Part shown: piece after piece, positions 1 to 10,342 of the stretch | Numbering within the stretch: the stretch's first letter is position 1 | How the letters are laid out: the number at the start of each line of letters is the position of its first letter | From: Chlorophyllum brunneum | Lineage: Eukaryota; Basidiomycota; Agaricomycetes; Agaricales; Agaricaceae | Assembly: GCA_963576785.1 (NCBI GenBank) | Contig: OY756142.1 | Location: 2,046,001 to 2,110,000, forward strand | Direction of reading: 5' to 3' | DNA: 64,000 nucleotides | The notes under the pieces: generated by a model | Databases searched by the model: none | Told to the model about the DNA's origin: nothing | What the model saw: only the letters and a program-made list of their open reading frames with translations | Made by a program: the position numbers and the translations under genes

Positions 1-2298
1 TTGGCGGTGAAGAAGGCTCAGATGCGCCTCCGTGGCCGACAACCCCCCGGCCCCCAGGCTCTCCAATCCCCAACCTTCAGCCAGCCCCAAGTCCAGGTCC
101 CGCTTCCGACAGTGGTCCGACTCCAGGTCTCTATGGCAGAGAACCCCAGATATACGGCCAGCCAGTGGCGGGGCTCATATCCCCCAGGGAGGCCACCGCT
201 TCCAATGGATCAACCTTTGAGCGGCCAGAACCATACCTGAAAGTCAGAATTACTGGCCTGGACAGAAACAGGCGGGACATACTCGTCAAGTTCGACGCCC
301 AGGCAAGTGATAAAACCGGTCCGTGTAATATTTACTCATACGGGCCCGCTAGACCAATTTAACCAACTTCACCGGTACCACATATCGCAATGTGTCGAGA
401 TCATACCTAGAATTCCAGCAATTCTACGAATCCATCGTACAAAACAATCCGCAGACAATCGTTCCGGCTCTGCCCCTGGCTCAAACATCAGCGCCCACCG
501 ATGAGGAAGACGATCGTCTCGTGAAGATCATGCTCCAGCGATGGATTACACGGGCCTGTGAAGACCCCATTCTCATTAATGATGAAGACCTTCGTGCCTT
601 TGTCGAGAATGATTTTGGATATCAGCCCACCCCGAGGCCCCGGAAAAAAGCCTCTTCTGGATTTAGTCTCATCAGGCGACATGTACCTGACGAAGATGAA
701 GATCTCCAACGGGCCAGGTTCGAACTGACCAAGTTGGAAGGTCAGTTCTTTGACGCAGCGAAGGCAGTGGATAAATTGGCCGTCACCCGTAAAGGTCGGT
801 TTACCTCCGATTCGGCGGATAGACTCTAATGAATACACTTTCAAATATCCCAGCCCTTGCCACTGTACACGCTGAAATGGGTAACAAGCTCATTAATGTG
901 GCGACAACCGAAGCCCATCCACCTCTCGGAAATGCATTACGCAAGATCGGTCGTGCATGGCATAGCCTTGCAGACCTAGACCATGCTCAAGCTATTAGTG
1001 AATGTGTCATTTTGGCGGATTCGCTCGGGTACCAAGGAATGAATGCCAGATCAGCTAAAGAAACACTCCAGATGCGGACTGGTGTTTTGGAAGAATACCA
1101 AGCAGCTGTTAAGACGACTATCTCGAAGCGCCGACACATCGAGCGCCTAAAAGCAAGTTCTAACATCCGGCCCGAAAAAGTCGATGAGGCTTTGGCGGAC
1201 ATGGAGGAGGTATGCGTTTTTTGTGCATTATTTAAAAGCTTCCATTACTGAACAACGTCTCAGGCTGATCGCTATGAGCAAACCCTTGCAAAAAGAGCGG
1301 AAGGCATATCCCAGAATTTGCACCGTGCTCTTCAAACCCACAACCGCTACGCAAACGACGACATCACAACAGCTCTCATAGAACACGCAAGATCCTCGAT
1401 CATGTACGAAAGGCAATTGTTGAAAGAGTTGGAGGCTCTCAGAACGGACGTCGCAAATGCGGCCAAGAAAGTTCTTCCTCCGACAGCTGGCCCACCTAGG
1501 CCAAAGGTCATACCTCCTCTCGAAGATCATCACAACCACCCTCGCTCCGCACCTGTTGCACCGCCCGCAAACGGCTTCCATCCCGCGCGGTCTAATGTAC
1601 GAACGCCTCCGCACACCTCCTTTAGTGCCGTCATTCCTGCACACCCCAATTTCAAGCCACCTCTTTCTGCGGACCCCTTATCAGCTTCGCATGTTGCGCC
1701 CCAGAATTCACTTTCAACACCCCAACAGCCAGTACTCGTACATACACAACCCCCTCCATTGCAACCCCCGGTCGATCCTCTTGGTGTACCTACTCCTTCA
1801 CCCAACTCGGATGCCCCGTCTCGACAACAGCCGTTAACACCACCTCCAATATCAATGGCACCAGCTTCGTTCCAAACGCATCCACTTCCATCACCTGCAG
1901 AGCCGTTAACTAGGGCTCCCTCAGCTCCGAGGGCGCCGCTCCATGAGCCACCTCTCGGTGGTCGATTTACCGATGATACCAGGTCCATGTTCATCAAGCC
2001 TTCAGCAGCACCTCAGATACAAGCTCCTCTGGCTGCCGGTCTATCAACCTCAACATCCGGTTCGTCAGGGGGATCACAACCTTTTGACCCCCTCCGTAGC
2101 GACATGGTCCCTCAGCCTGTTACTGCGTCTCCTCTACAAGCTGATTCTGTAGCCGTAGGTCATCAGCAGCAGAGCTCTGGGCCCAACTCGCTAGCGCAAC
2201 TCAGGCCGCACCAGATGTCTCAATCTATGCGCGTTCAGCCGACGAGACCCAGGCTGGATGCGAGAGAAGCTGCCAGCAAGTTAGCTAACATGTTTTGA
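1..2298 (+). CDS. VPS17: Vps17, PX-BAR sorting nexin of retromer (5' partial)
   Basis: Retromer membrane-coat subunit that pairs with Vps5 for endosome-to-Golgi retrieval. Exons read: <3-302, 353-794, 854-1209 and 1264-2298, all in frame, giving about 710 residues with the true start outside the window. A Pro/Gly-rich N-terminus leads into a PX domain (EPYLKVRITGLDRNRRD, then TNLTNF and VPALPL) followed by helical BAR sequence (HAEMGNKLINVATTE, LEEYQAAVKTTISKRRHIERL). The last ~280 residues are a Pro/Ser/Gln-rich, probably disordered tail. The PX segment with its TNL junction is what I know from fungal Vps17 rather than Vps5. Intron 303-352 has a GC donor (gcaagt) instead of GT; joining across it restores the conserved PX sequence. 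The stop TGA is at 2296-2298. Confidence 0.88.
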
Positions 2299-2469
2299 CC
2301 GGGTGACGCCTCCCAAGTGGTATAGATTCGGTTTCTATTACGTTTCTGCTCGGTTCGCGCTTGGTTATTCTTTACGCTCATTGTGCTTATGTTGGTTCGT
2401 GGTTTCGGATTACACGCATCCTCAAAAAATGATTGTGCGACGACCACCTGAGAATGACAGCCGCAATGG

Positions 2470-3998
2470 CTATGATCTCTGAACTAAGAAAGAATTTGTC
2501 TGGGTCTGCCGTTTGTCTACTAGGTGATACTTCTCCTGCCTGCCTCTGACAAACTGCCACGACCGCGTGTCCTCGCTCCAGTGAGCGTTCTCTTCGATGC
2601 GGAACCGTATCGTCTCATTTCGCTCGTCCACGAAATGATACGCGTAGAGCTCGATGCTGTAATATGTGTTTAGGAGGAGGGGGAGCTCACCAGTGATTGG
2701 TACATAATCAGGCAGATTGAGGAAACCTACACGGCCACTCAGTGTTGAGACTTTCCATTGGTCGCACGAACAATGTCGCCTACCAATCACTGCACCAGCA
2801 CCGTGCCCCCAGTCACCTATAGGGTGGCAATAAATCTGTCCTTCGATCCCTTCAGTCCTCATCTGGTCGAGAGACTGACGTAGTACTTCGTTGCCCGTAA
2901 TGCCCGGCTTCATATGGGAAAGCACAATATCCTGCATCCTATTTGCTTTCTTGAGGCCCTCCTTCAGACTTTGCGGTGCATCTTCTTCGGGCAGATCCTG
3001 ATCGGTACGGAGAACATATGCCATGTGTTGAGTGTCCGTGTTGAGCCCCATAGCCGTTATACCAAAGTCGATATGGAGGATGTCGCCCTCCTTGATTATA
3101 TTTTCCGTTCCTTCCCACCCTGGATAGGAACTCTCGACTAGGACTGAAATACGGGGTTGGTTCCAGGTGGTGAAGTTCTGTTGTTGGATCTTCTCCCTGA
3201 ACCACCACGAGAGATCCTACAAGACCTCGGAGTCAGAGTCGAGCAAGAACCCAAAGCCGGTATGTTCCAGTACAGACCTCCGTTGAAGTGATCCCGGGTC
3301 GAATAATCTTGTGGGAGAATCCCTCTTCGAGCATTGCCCAGACTATTTCTTGCATGTTCCGGTAGTACGGCAGTTGTCCTTCAACTCGTGTCGCGACGTA
3401 CTCAATCGCAAGCATAGGCTCGTTGATCATCTTCTTCATCCACTTCTCTCCTAGCTCTTCTGCTAGCACATCGTACTCTCCTACGTGAAGCCCTCCGGCG
3501 AAAGCAATGTCTCGGTCGGTGTTCAGTACAATTCTGGAGAAATTGTGTTCTTCGAAAGTCGCCCGAAGCTCAGGCCATACTTCACCGGTATTGTCAACCC
3601 AGACGATCGGATTTGGATGACTTGCATTGGTAAAGGGGTTGGTGTGAAAGAGAACGACAGTACGTCTGTGCGCGTCGAATGCGGTCGAGTTCTTGATCGA
3701 CCACCAAATCGTGTCCTCAGCATGCTCTCGTTGACAAAGCTATTCGACACATTAGTATCAACGTATCGACGTGATGAAACTGGTAGCTCACTAGCCATGC
3801 ATCCGCATTGTACCTTCGCAGCAGCTTCGGGATCCGAGCGATTCGTTCCGCTCGCCATGTCTGCTCTATCTTCGCTTGTTCCCTCAAACTGGGCAGTTTC
3901 TCATACCTTGCGGGCTCTTCCGGGTGTGTTGCACGACACGCGTTGATCAACCAAAGGATTTTGAAGTACAAGATCAGCGAGGGAAGTAGCTGTAGCAT
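2470..3998 (-). CDS. M24-family Xaa-Pro aminopeptidase-like peptidase
   Basis: Predicted dimetal aminopeptidase of the creatinase/Xaa-Pro aminopeptidase clan (M24). Exons 3998-3792, 3724-3278, 3216-2784 and 2726-2470 join in frame to 447 residues. The chosen ATG at 3998 gives a hydrophobic start (MLQLLPSLILYFKILWL), so the protein probably enters the secretory path. The creatinase-type N-terminal domain holds DTIWWSIKNSTAFDAH. In the catalytic half all five expected metal ligands can be seen: Asp in ILHIDFG, Asp in LNTDTQH, His in CHPIGDWGHGAG, Glu in SIELYAYH and Glu in RIEENAHW. The first intron's acceptor (3725-3726) is the weakest call, and a few residues may be missed there. The exact substrate cannot be read from sequence. 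Confidence 0.82.
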
Positions 3999-4425
3999 GT
4001 TGAGGAGCTGCTCTTCCCATACGAGCCCTTTGCTATTGTTATGACACTGGCGTGGCTCTATTTCCGCTCGATAGACTATGAGTTCCCTAGACTCAAATTG
4101 ACTACCCACGAGTTGGCTGAGTAATTGAACCCGTGGGGGTGGGTAGCAAATCCCAGGAACGGACACCGGTGGGATTTTGATCACAGGTTAAAGCCAGTCT
4201 AATCTGTTTGGATGCTCTCGAGCTAGAGTTCCTTCAACTTGTACAATATCCAACATGCGGTTGATCCAGAATGTCTAGATAGTATTTCACCAGTGTAGTA
4301 TGGGCGGGAAGAGTTCCACAGCGTGCAAGGAACGGTAGTAATACTCGATCGAGGAAGCAGAAAAGATAAAGTCCTTCAGTCCCCATAGTATGGGTAGGCA
4401 TGCGTGGGCAAGGGTATAAAACACT
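3999..4425. other. Intergenic region
   Basis: About 430 bp between the start of the M24 peptidase gene and the 3' end of the GH17 gene, both on the minus strand. It must hold the peptidase promoter and the GH17 terminator. I see no convincing ORF, RNA gene or repeat. Confidence 0.5.
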
Positions 4426-6192
4426 TCAAGGGGCGGGGCAGTCAGGTATTTTGATGTCCTTGAGCGTCCGGCTGGGTGACACTGGGTTAGGGTGGGTGAG
4501 TTTAACGCAGGTTCTCCAGACTTACTCTCCGTTGAAAAGGCCCCACCAACCCTCAACACCGCCGTAGATATCATCCTTCCATTTTTCGTCACAAAATTCG
4601 AAGAAGAAATATCCAATATTTCCAGAATTGGCTTGACAGACGAAAGTGTCAATGAAAGTCTAATATAATGTCAACGCTTAAAGCATATACCCTGGAGCGA
4701 CAAGGGGGACGGAACACACCTGGAGGTTAGGCACGGAAGCATCGGAACCACCGTTATTTGCGTTCCCTGCATCCGAAGATTTCTAAGTCGAGCAGCATCA
4801 GTGAGGTTATCTAGAGCTTGGGATCTGACAACGAACGGTCGGCCAACCAGTCTCCGCAATGTACATCCTGGGTTTGTTTGGTAGTTGCGAAGCAGGCTGA
4901 ACATTGGTTTCATCAAAGAACTTGAAGACCCAGGGTGCGGCTGCCTCAATCGTTGTGTTGGCAAACCAGGCGTGAACATTCGACATCTGTCCCCAATAAT
5001 TAGTTTCATCCTGGAGTTTACAGTCATGGAGGTAGTAAATACGAACTCCATAGTCAACGCTGGCAAGAACTTCTTTGCTGAAGAAGCTTCCGGCATCGGA
5101 GTTCCCTACAAGGATATTCTTGGACAATTTCAGGTCTGTGATCATTTGACGTGTATCGTCAATATCGGCCTGGAGGATGGCAGCACCTGGGTAAAGGATT
5201 GGCTCGGTTAACAACCATAGGCCCCTTTTGAGGTGTCAAACGTACCTTGTTGGCCAATAGTACTTTCCGGATCTTTCGAGCTATGTGCGGTCAGATAGCT
5301 AGACGGACGGGACCATAAGTCAACGATCATAGCACTTCGATGCTACGCACTTGAGCATAAACTCATTGCCAACAGTGACACCCGCAACATGATCGGCGCC
5401 ATAAGTCTGGAGGGCTACTTTAATTGCATCGCGCTGGCGTTGGTAGGGTGCATTGTCGTCGGGGACCACGTAATTACCGAGGAAAACCTCCATTTCGACT
5501 CCGGTCTGTTTGATCGCTTCAAGCTATACGTCCCATCAATGAAATTATTTTTAGAGCAGTACAAGAATAGGAGGGCGAATATGACCTACAACAAGAGCGG
5601 TTTGGTTACAATCGGAACCGTAAAGTCGGATGCGACTAGTGAGTTGCGAGAGGAGCTGAGAAATGATATGGGTCCCAACCAATGTAGTGACAAGCTGAAT
5701 AGCAAAAAACGTACCTGAATATCCTTGATGACATTTTCTGCGCAGGGAATCTCAGAGCTGATGGCATCTCAGAGCACAAACTAACGCACCGAGATTATTT
5801 CCACAATTAGGCATAAGAGAACCCTCGGGGGTATATGCGATGCCATAGAACGACTTGTGCAGTCGCGGATCCTTCTCAAATTTTCTGGGGTCGCCAATGT
5901 CAACAGAGGTACCAGGATTCCCCGGACTTTTTGACGGTGCAGAATCGCTGCTGTTGTTGTTGTTGTTGTTTCGATGCGTGACGAAATACCAGGCGGCGAT
6001 GCCCCCACCGATGAGGATGAGGAGCGTGACGAGTGAACAAATGACCTAGAATCGAAAAAATGAGGGGACGATGTAGAATGAGGGATAGTCTGGACGACGA
6101 CGCACAATCCATCTCGATTTCCTCTGCCGAGCTTTGTCTCTCTCCAGGACTTGCGCCATTGCCCCGTCGAGATTCTGGTACTGGTCCGGCAT
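4426..6192 (-). CDS. GH17 beta-1,3-glucanase, type II membrane-anchored
   Basis: Cell-wall glucan hydrolase of glycoside hydrolase family 17. Eleven exons are inferred: 6192-6106, 6045-5790, 5737-5715, 5655-5590, 5523-5351, 5280-5246, 5186-5047, 4986-4837, 4782-4720, 4659-4526, 4471-4426, giving 390 residues. A short cytosolic N-terminus (MPDQYQNLDGAM) is followed by one membrane helix (CSLVTLLILIGGGIAAWYF), an Asn run and the (beta/alpha)8 domain. The acid/base Glu lies in VTVGNEFM and the nucleophile Glu in YIAETGWP. The C-terminus keeps FEFCDEKWKDDIYGG and WWGLFNG. Two introns (after 5047 and after 4837) use the unusual donor GTTCGT, and one exon is only 23 nt. Membrane anchoring suggests action at the plasma membrane/wall face during wall remodelling (inference). 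Confidence 0.9.
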
Positions 6193-6866
6193 GGCAACTA
6201 CGTCTCTGAGGTCTTTGAACGTAGAATTATAGTTCTTAGCGATAAAAGAGGAGACAAATGGAATAATAGAAGGTAAACTATAGCGAGTGACTGTGTGTCT
6301 TGGTCCGGGAGGGAGTGCAGGCCGTTTTATGGCCTGCGGCGGATGGTGAGGGGTTGAAGAGATATACCAAGGGAAGGACGAGGAACGAGGGAATCGGTTG
6401 CAAGGATGAGTGGGAGTGGGAGGTGGAACGTTGAATGTTGATGTCTTGAAGTTGGCATAAGCACCACTTGGTCGGTGTCGACCCTGACAGTAATAGGGTC
6501 CTGTTTTCATAAACCCTACGCTCAACAACTTAGCATATAATGGCTGTGAAGCTATGGTACGTCTTGGCTGCTTGCATTCCAAGGTAGTATGGGTCGGAGC
6601 TCTATCGGAAAAAATATCGACGTAAAGGAGTGTTCATTATGGGATTCAAGGTCATGGATAATGCGCCAGCCCCGAGGAGAAAAAGTGATGCAATTTTGGC
6701 ATCCCTTGGTATATTGCCATTAATATCTCGTCTACGGCCGGGTAAATCTTTAAACGTACAGCAACTTGAGAGTCAATCGTAACCCTATTCCCAATGGCAT
6801 CGCACTATTAATCAAGCAGTAAGAGAATTTAAGATAATAGTATAATAGATATCAAACAATAGGCAA
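6193..6866. other. Intergenic region (GH17 promoter, RIB1 3' side)
   Basis: About 670 bp upstream of GH17 and downstream of RIB1 (both minus strand). An open frame continues upstream of the GH17 ATG to 6582, but it has no recognisable domain and GH17 homologs start at the MPDQ-type N-terminus, so I treat it as leader/promoter. No RNA gene or repeat seen. Confidence 0.5.
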
Positions 6867-8417
6867 TCAATAAACAGATGGTTCAGAAACGGTATCTTCG
6901 AGCCAGAGAGGCAACATGTGGCCCATCCGCAAAACCTTCGTCCGCAAATATTTATCAAGGTCTTCACCATAGACTGTGTTACCACCGATGAGGGTAGCGC
7001 CAGCCTTGTTTTCCTTCTGTTGTCGTGTGATCGCATCCTTGTTCTCTTCCACCGACTTCTCCGACTCGATTTTCTGCTGACGCTGTTGCCAGCTCCGTGG
7101 TATCATAGGCACGCGCTCCGTTATTCTAATGCCTTCCTTCTGCAGAGCCTCCACCTTATCAGGGTTATTTGTCAATACCCGGACACCCTCAGATACCATT
7201 TCCTGTGAACCAAGGCCCAGGTCACGGAGAATGGCACCAGCAATCTCGTAGCCCCGCTCGTCCGCTTTATGGCCGAGCATGAGGTTCGCAGTGACGGTAT
7301 CATGGCCCAAATCCTGGAGGTTATAGGCACGGATTTTAGATAAAAGCCCTATACCTCGGCCTTCTTGTCGGAGATAGATAACAGCGCCCCGGCCGGGGAT
7401 AGTGACGGGCTTTGAGGTAGGACCGGAAGGCAGGATGGGGATAGGTTGGGAGATTTGGCGGATGGCCTCATCTAGCTGCTCGCCACAGTCACAGCGCATG
7501 CTGCCAACGGTTTCGCCAGTGAAGCATTCCGAATGGATGCGGATTAAGGGGGCAGGGACAGAGGTATTGGTAGGCTGGCAGGATGCAAGGGTGGAAGGCG
7601 ACGGATCAGAAGGACGCTGCGACGTCGGAGACAATCGCCCGACATAAGCACCTCGCGTAATTCGATCCATTTCCGTTTCGTTCTCATTCCAGACAGCATC
7701 GAGGGAGTGTGAGCGAATGGAAGGTGCCGGCGTGGGATCTTCCGAAAATTGGGCGGGGTCGATAACTATCGCAAGGTGTTCCTTGTTGTCACGATTGTTG
7801 TGATAGAGGTGAAGGAAGGCAGACCCATGTGGGGTTGGTATACGGGTTCGTGCCATGCACTTGACCTCGACGGTGGTACTTGGATTGATAAGCGGTTTGG
7901 CTGGTGAGAGTATATCCGCAGTGGGAGCGGATGGCTTATGAAGAATTCCCTCAGGGATGGAGTTGTCCTGTGTGGAAATGAGTGATGCGCGGCGTTTCTT
8001 GGGAGTGGGTGGGAGATTGTCGACCGCCTTTAGCGCATCCGTCTCACGTGGCATGTCATTTTCCTTGCTTCCATCTTTGTTCGCAGAGGCTAGGCGTTGG
8101 CGGCGGGGTGCTTGTCTGCTCACGTACGCAAGGCGTTTTCTTTCCGTCTTGTTCGCAGTATCCTCCCCCGTCCATTTTGTCCAGTCCCAAGCACACTCTG
8201 CCTGGGGGACCATGACACCGGGGAAGAAATCATGATGGTAGTGGTTGCGTGTGACATGGGGACCTGATGCGGCGGCGGCAGCGATGAGCAGAGGGTCAAG
8301 AGCTGCATCCCTGCGTGGTAGGGACCTTGGGGTCGGACGGGTAGGACCTGTGAGGAGGTCGAGGAGAGCGAGATCGGAAGACTGTACGGGACCAGAGGGG
8401 TGGTGGAGAGCGCGCAT
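6867..8417 (-). CDS. RIB1: GTP cyclohydrolase II
   Basis: Catalyses the first committed step of riboflavin synthesis: GTP to 2,5-diamino-6-ribosylamino-4(3H)-pyrimidinone 5'-phosphate, formate and pyrophosphate. This is a single 1,551-nt exon (516 codons), unusual for this intron-rich window. The zinc site is visible as SECFTGETVGSMRCDCGE (three Cys). The substrate-binding signature is LRQEGRGIGLLSKIRAYNLQ, and the C-terminal part keeps ADERGYEIAGAILRDLG and LTNNPDKVEAL. About 290 residues precede the catalytic core and are mostly low-complexity, much longer than in bacterial RibA, as is common in fungi. The neighbour at 8681 is divergent, 263 bp away. Another GTP cyclohydrolase (FOL2) lies at 54.3 kb but serves folate/pterin synthesis. 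Confidence 0.95.
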   Translation of the reverse strand: MRALHHPSGPVQSSDLALLDLLTGPTRPTPRSLPRRDAALDPLLIAAAAASGPHVTRNHYHHDFFPGVMVPQAECAWDWTKWTGEDTANKTERKRLAYVSRQAPRRQRLASANKDGSKENDMPRETDALKAVDNLPPTPKKRRASLISTQDNSIPEGILHKPSAPTADILSPAKPLINPSTTVEVKCMARTRIPTPHGSAFLHLYHNNRDNKEHLAIVIDPAQFSEDPTPAPSIRSHSLDAVWNENETEMDRITRGAYVGRLSPTSQRPSDPSPSTLASCQPTNTSVPAPLIRIHSECFTGETVGSMRCDCGEQLDEAIRQISQPIPILPSGPTSKPVTIPGRGAVIYLRQEGRGIGLLSKIRAYNLQDLGHDTVTANLMLGHKADERGYEIAGAILRDLGLGSQEMVSEGVRVLTNNPDKVEALQKEGIRITERVPMIPRSWQQRQQKIESEKSVEENKDAITRQQKENKAGATLIGGNTVYGEDLDKYLRTKVLRMGHMLPLWLEDTVSEPSVY

Positions 8418-8680
8418 GGCAAGGAGAGTAGGCAGGGAAGGTGGAGAGAGCAGTGGACGGGTGTCAGATTTTAAGTTGTCCTTTGAGTAGACCTGGGTAC
8501 TGGTGGATTCACGTGCACGGCCGAGAGAGCACGCTTACATAACGCGGCCGTATCGGTTCCTGACATTTGTCCATCTCGAAACATGATGAATTTCACACCC
8601 AGCTGGACGCGTCTGTCGTAATATCACTCTGCTCTCCGTCTCTCGCAATGAGAACCCACTGACTCTTTCAGCTCGCTGTC

Positions 8681-9448
8681 ATGCGTCCCTCACTCGTCCT
8701 TTTGCTTTTGCTTTATTCATCCATCAGGTCGGTTCATCTGATGCCCATGCTTTCCCCGCTCACTCTTGCTAGTTCTCTGGCTGCGCCACCTTCCTCCTCT
8801 CCTAGCTCTGCTCATACAGCTACTTCCACTTCCAATTCCACTTCCACCAGTCGCAGGACCGCACATCGTCCAACATCGTCCGGCCCACACTCACCTACAA
8901 CACATACGCGACCTACTTCCCCCGATGTTCCAAATAGAGGGCCCGCCCATTTCCCTCCGCACCCGAGCCGCACCGTTCCCGTTGGCCCAACGACTACCAG
9001 TGGATGGCGACAACATCCACACCAACGAACATCCACAAAGCCCGTCGCCATCTTTTTCGAGGTTCTTGGAGGGCTAATAGGGTTGGCTGTCCTGGTCAGC
9101 TGTCTGCGTTGCTGCTACATATACAAAAGAACGCCTGAGCGCGACCGTATTGCCGCAGTGCTTCATCGCCACCAGTTGGAGCAAGAGTTGGCAGAACTGG
9201 AACGCAATGGGCCCGTCACCCTCAGACGCTCACCAACAACCGATCCTGTTCCTCCCTACTTCCCTCCTCCGCCAACTTACGAAGCCATCGTGTCAACAAA
9301 TTCAACGCCAATGCCCCTCCAGCGCTCTGGTTATGTTGGGGTTGCAACCTCCAGTCCCCCATCGTCACCCTCTCTTCCCACACGGCAACTAGAACCTGTT
9401 CTGTCTGCATCTGCAATACCACGGCCACCCGTACCTCCTACCGGATAG
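8681..9448 (+). CDS. Single-pass membrane protein with PY motif
   Basis: Uninterrupted 255-residue frame; not assigned to a known family. It starts with a signal-peptide-like segment (MRPSLVLLLLLYSS), followed by a Ser/Thr/Pro-rich, probably O-glycosylated outer part. One membrane helix follows at about residues 126-145 (IFFEVLGGLIGLAVLVSCL) with a Cys pair (RCC) at its inner edge. The cytosolic tail has a short charged helix (QLEQELAELERNG) and then PPYFPPPPTYEAI. PPTY fits the PPxY motif that binds WW domains of Rsp5/Nedd4 ubiquitin ligases, so an adaptor-like role is possible, but this is inference from a short motif. Alternative: a wall-stress-sensor-like mucin protein. Confidence 0.6.
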   Translation: MRPSLVLLLLLYSSIRSVHLMPMLSPLTLASSLAAPPSSSPSSAHTATSTSNSTSTSRRTAHRPTSSGPHSPTTHTRPTSPDVPNRGPAHFPPHPSRTVPVGPTTTSGWRQHPHQRTSTKPVAIFFEVLGGLIGLAVLVSCLRCCYIYKRTPERDRIAAVLHRHQLEQELAELERNGPVTLRRSPTTDPVPPYFPPPPTYEAIVSTNSTPMPLQRSGYVGVATSSPPSSPSLPTRQLEPVLSASAIPRPPVPPTG

Positions 9449-10342
9449 ACACCTTGTCCTTCTTTCCCTTCCCACAAGGCCAAGTTGCTCCGTGCTTGAT
9501 GCCTTACCTTTTAACTTTTACCTTCAAGTTGCCATGGAGGCCTTTCAGTCGGGGTGCTTCGACCTCCAGGTCGCTCATAGTTTATGTTTTCGTTTGGGAC
9601 ACTTGTTATGCTTGGACAGTCAGTTATTCTATCCACTAGCCCCCAACCTATCAACCAATGTACTTATACATCACACTTTGGACTTGAGCACAGCTTCTCG
9701 ACCAATGCGCAGTCAACTCGGAGCAACTGGCAATGTTCTCGATATCGCGTAAAGCACTTTAACTTACCTCGATCGTGGGGAGGGTCAGGGCCGGTGGGGT
9801 CGGCGATCCGGCGGGGCAGTCTTCGGTGTGAAATCAGAAATCCAGTCACATCACACGCCAGGAGGTGTACTGTCATCCCCGCAGCCTCCCTGCTCTCTGG
9901 GCCCGGCATTGCTTTGGAGCACCATCGGTTCTGCGCCTGGAGCGTTGAGCGGAGCTGCTGGGCCATGCTCCGGTCAAGCCCGCCCAACCGGTGCCCGAAT
10001 TGGACGGTCGGCCATGTTTCCTCGGGTGCTCCATGTGCTCAGAACGCGCTGCCAGATCCTCGCCTCCTTCGTGCTGCAGCATGAGCACACCACCTCCCTC
10101 CGACGTCTCTCGTCCGAGCACCGGCACCGGCATCCGTGGAACGTCAGTCGCCTTGCCCTGTGTTCTTTTGGTGCTGACCCTTATTTTGGTTTCGTGTCTG
10201 TCCCATTTCACATCCGACCTTTTACTCGCAAAGTTCCACTCCTCATACGCATTTTACTACATCTGAATTTCGGAACAACATCGTCAAGATCCTTTCACGG
10301 ACCGCCAACGGCTGTTTGCAGGAACTTCACTATCGCCCTGGC
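9449..10342. other. Intergenic/5' leader region with uncertain upstream exons
   Basis: About 890 bp with open frames on both strands but no recognisable domain. An ATG at 10081 opens a short Ser/Pro-rich frame ending near a possible donor (gtcagt), and an acceptor (tttgcag) ends at 10321, just before the coiled-coil gene's frame. The phases do not match, so I did not join them. The gene at 10343 may have a 5' UTR intron here. Confidence 0.35.

Noticed and set aside
6193..6582. N-terminal extension of GH17 to an ATG at 6582
   Set aside because: The family starts with a short cytosolic segment before the membrane helix; the extension is low-complexity leader sequence.
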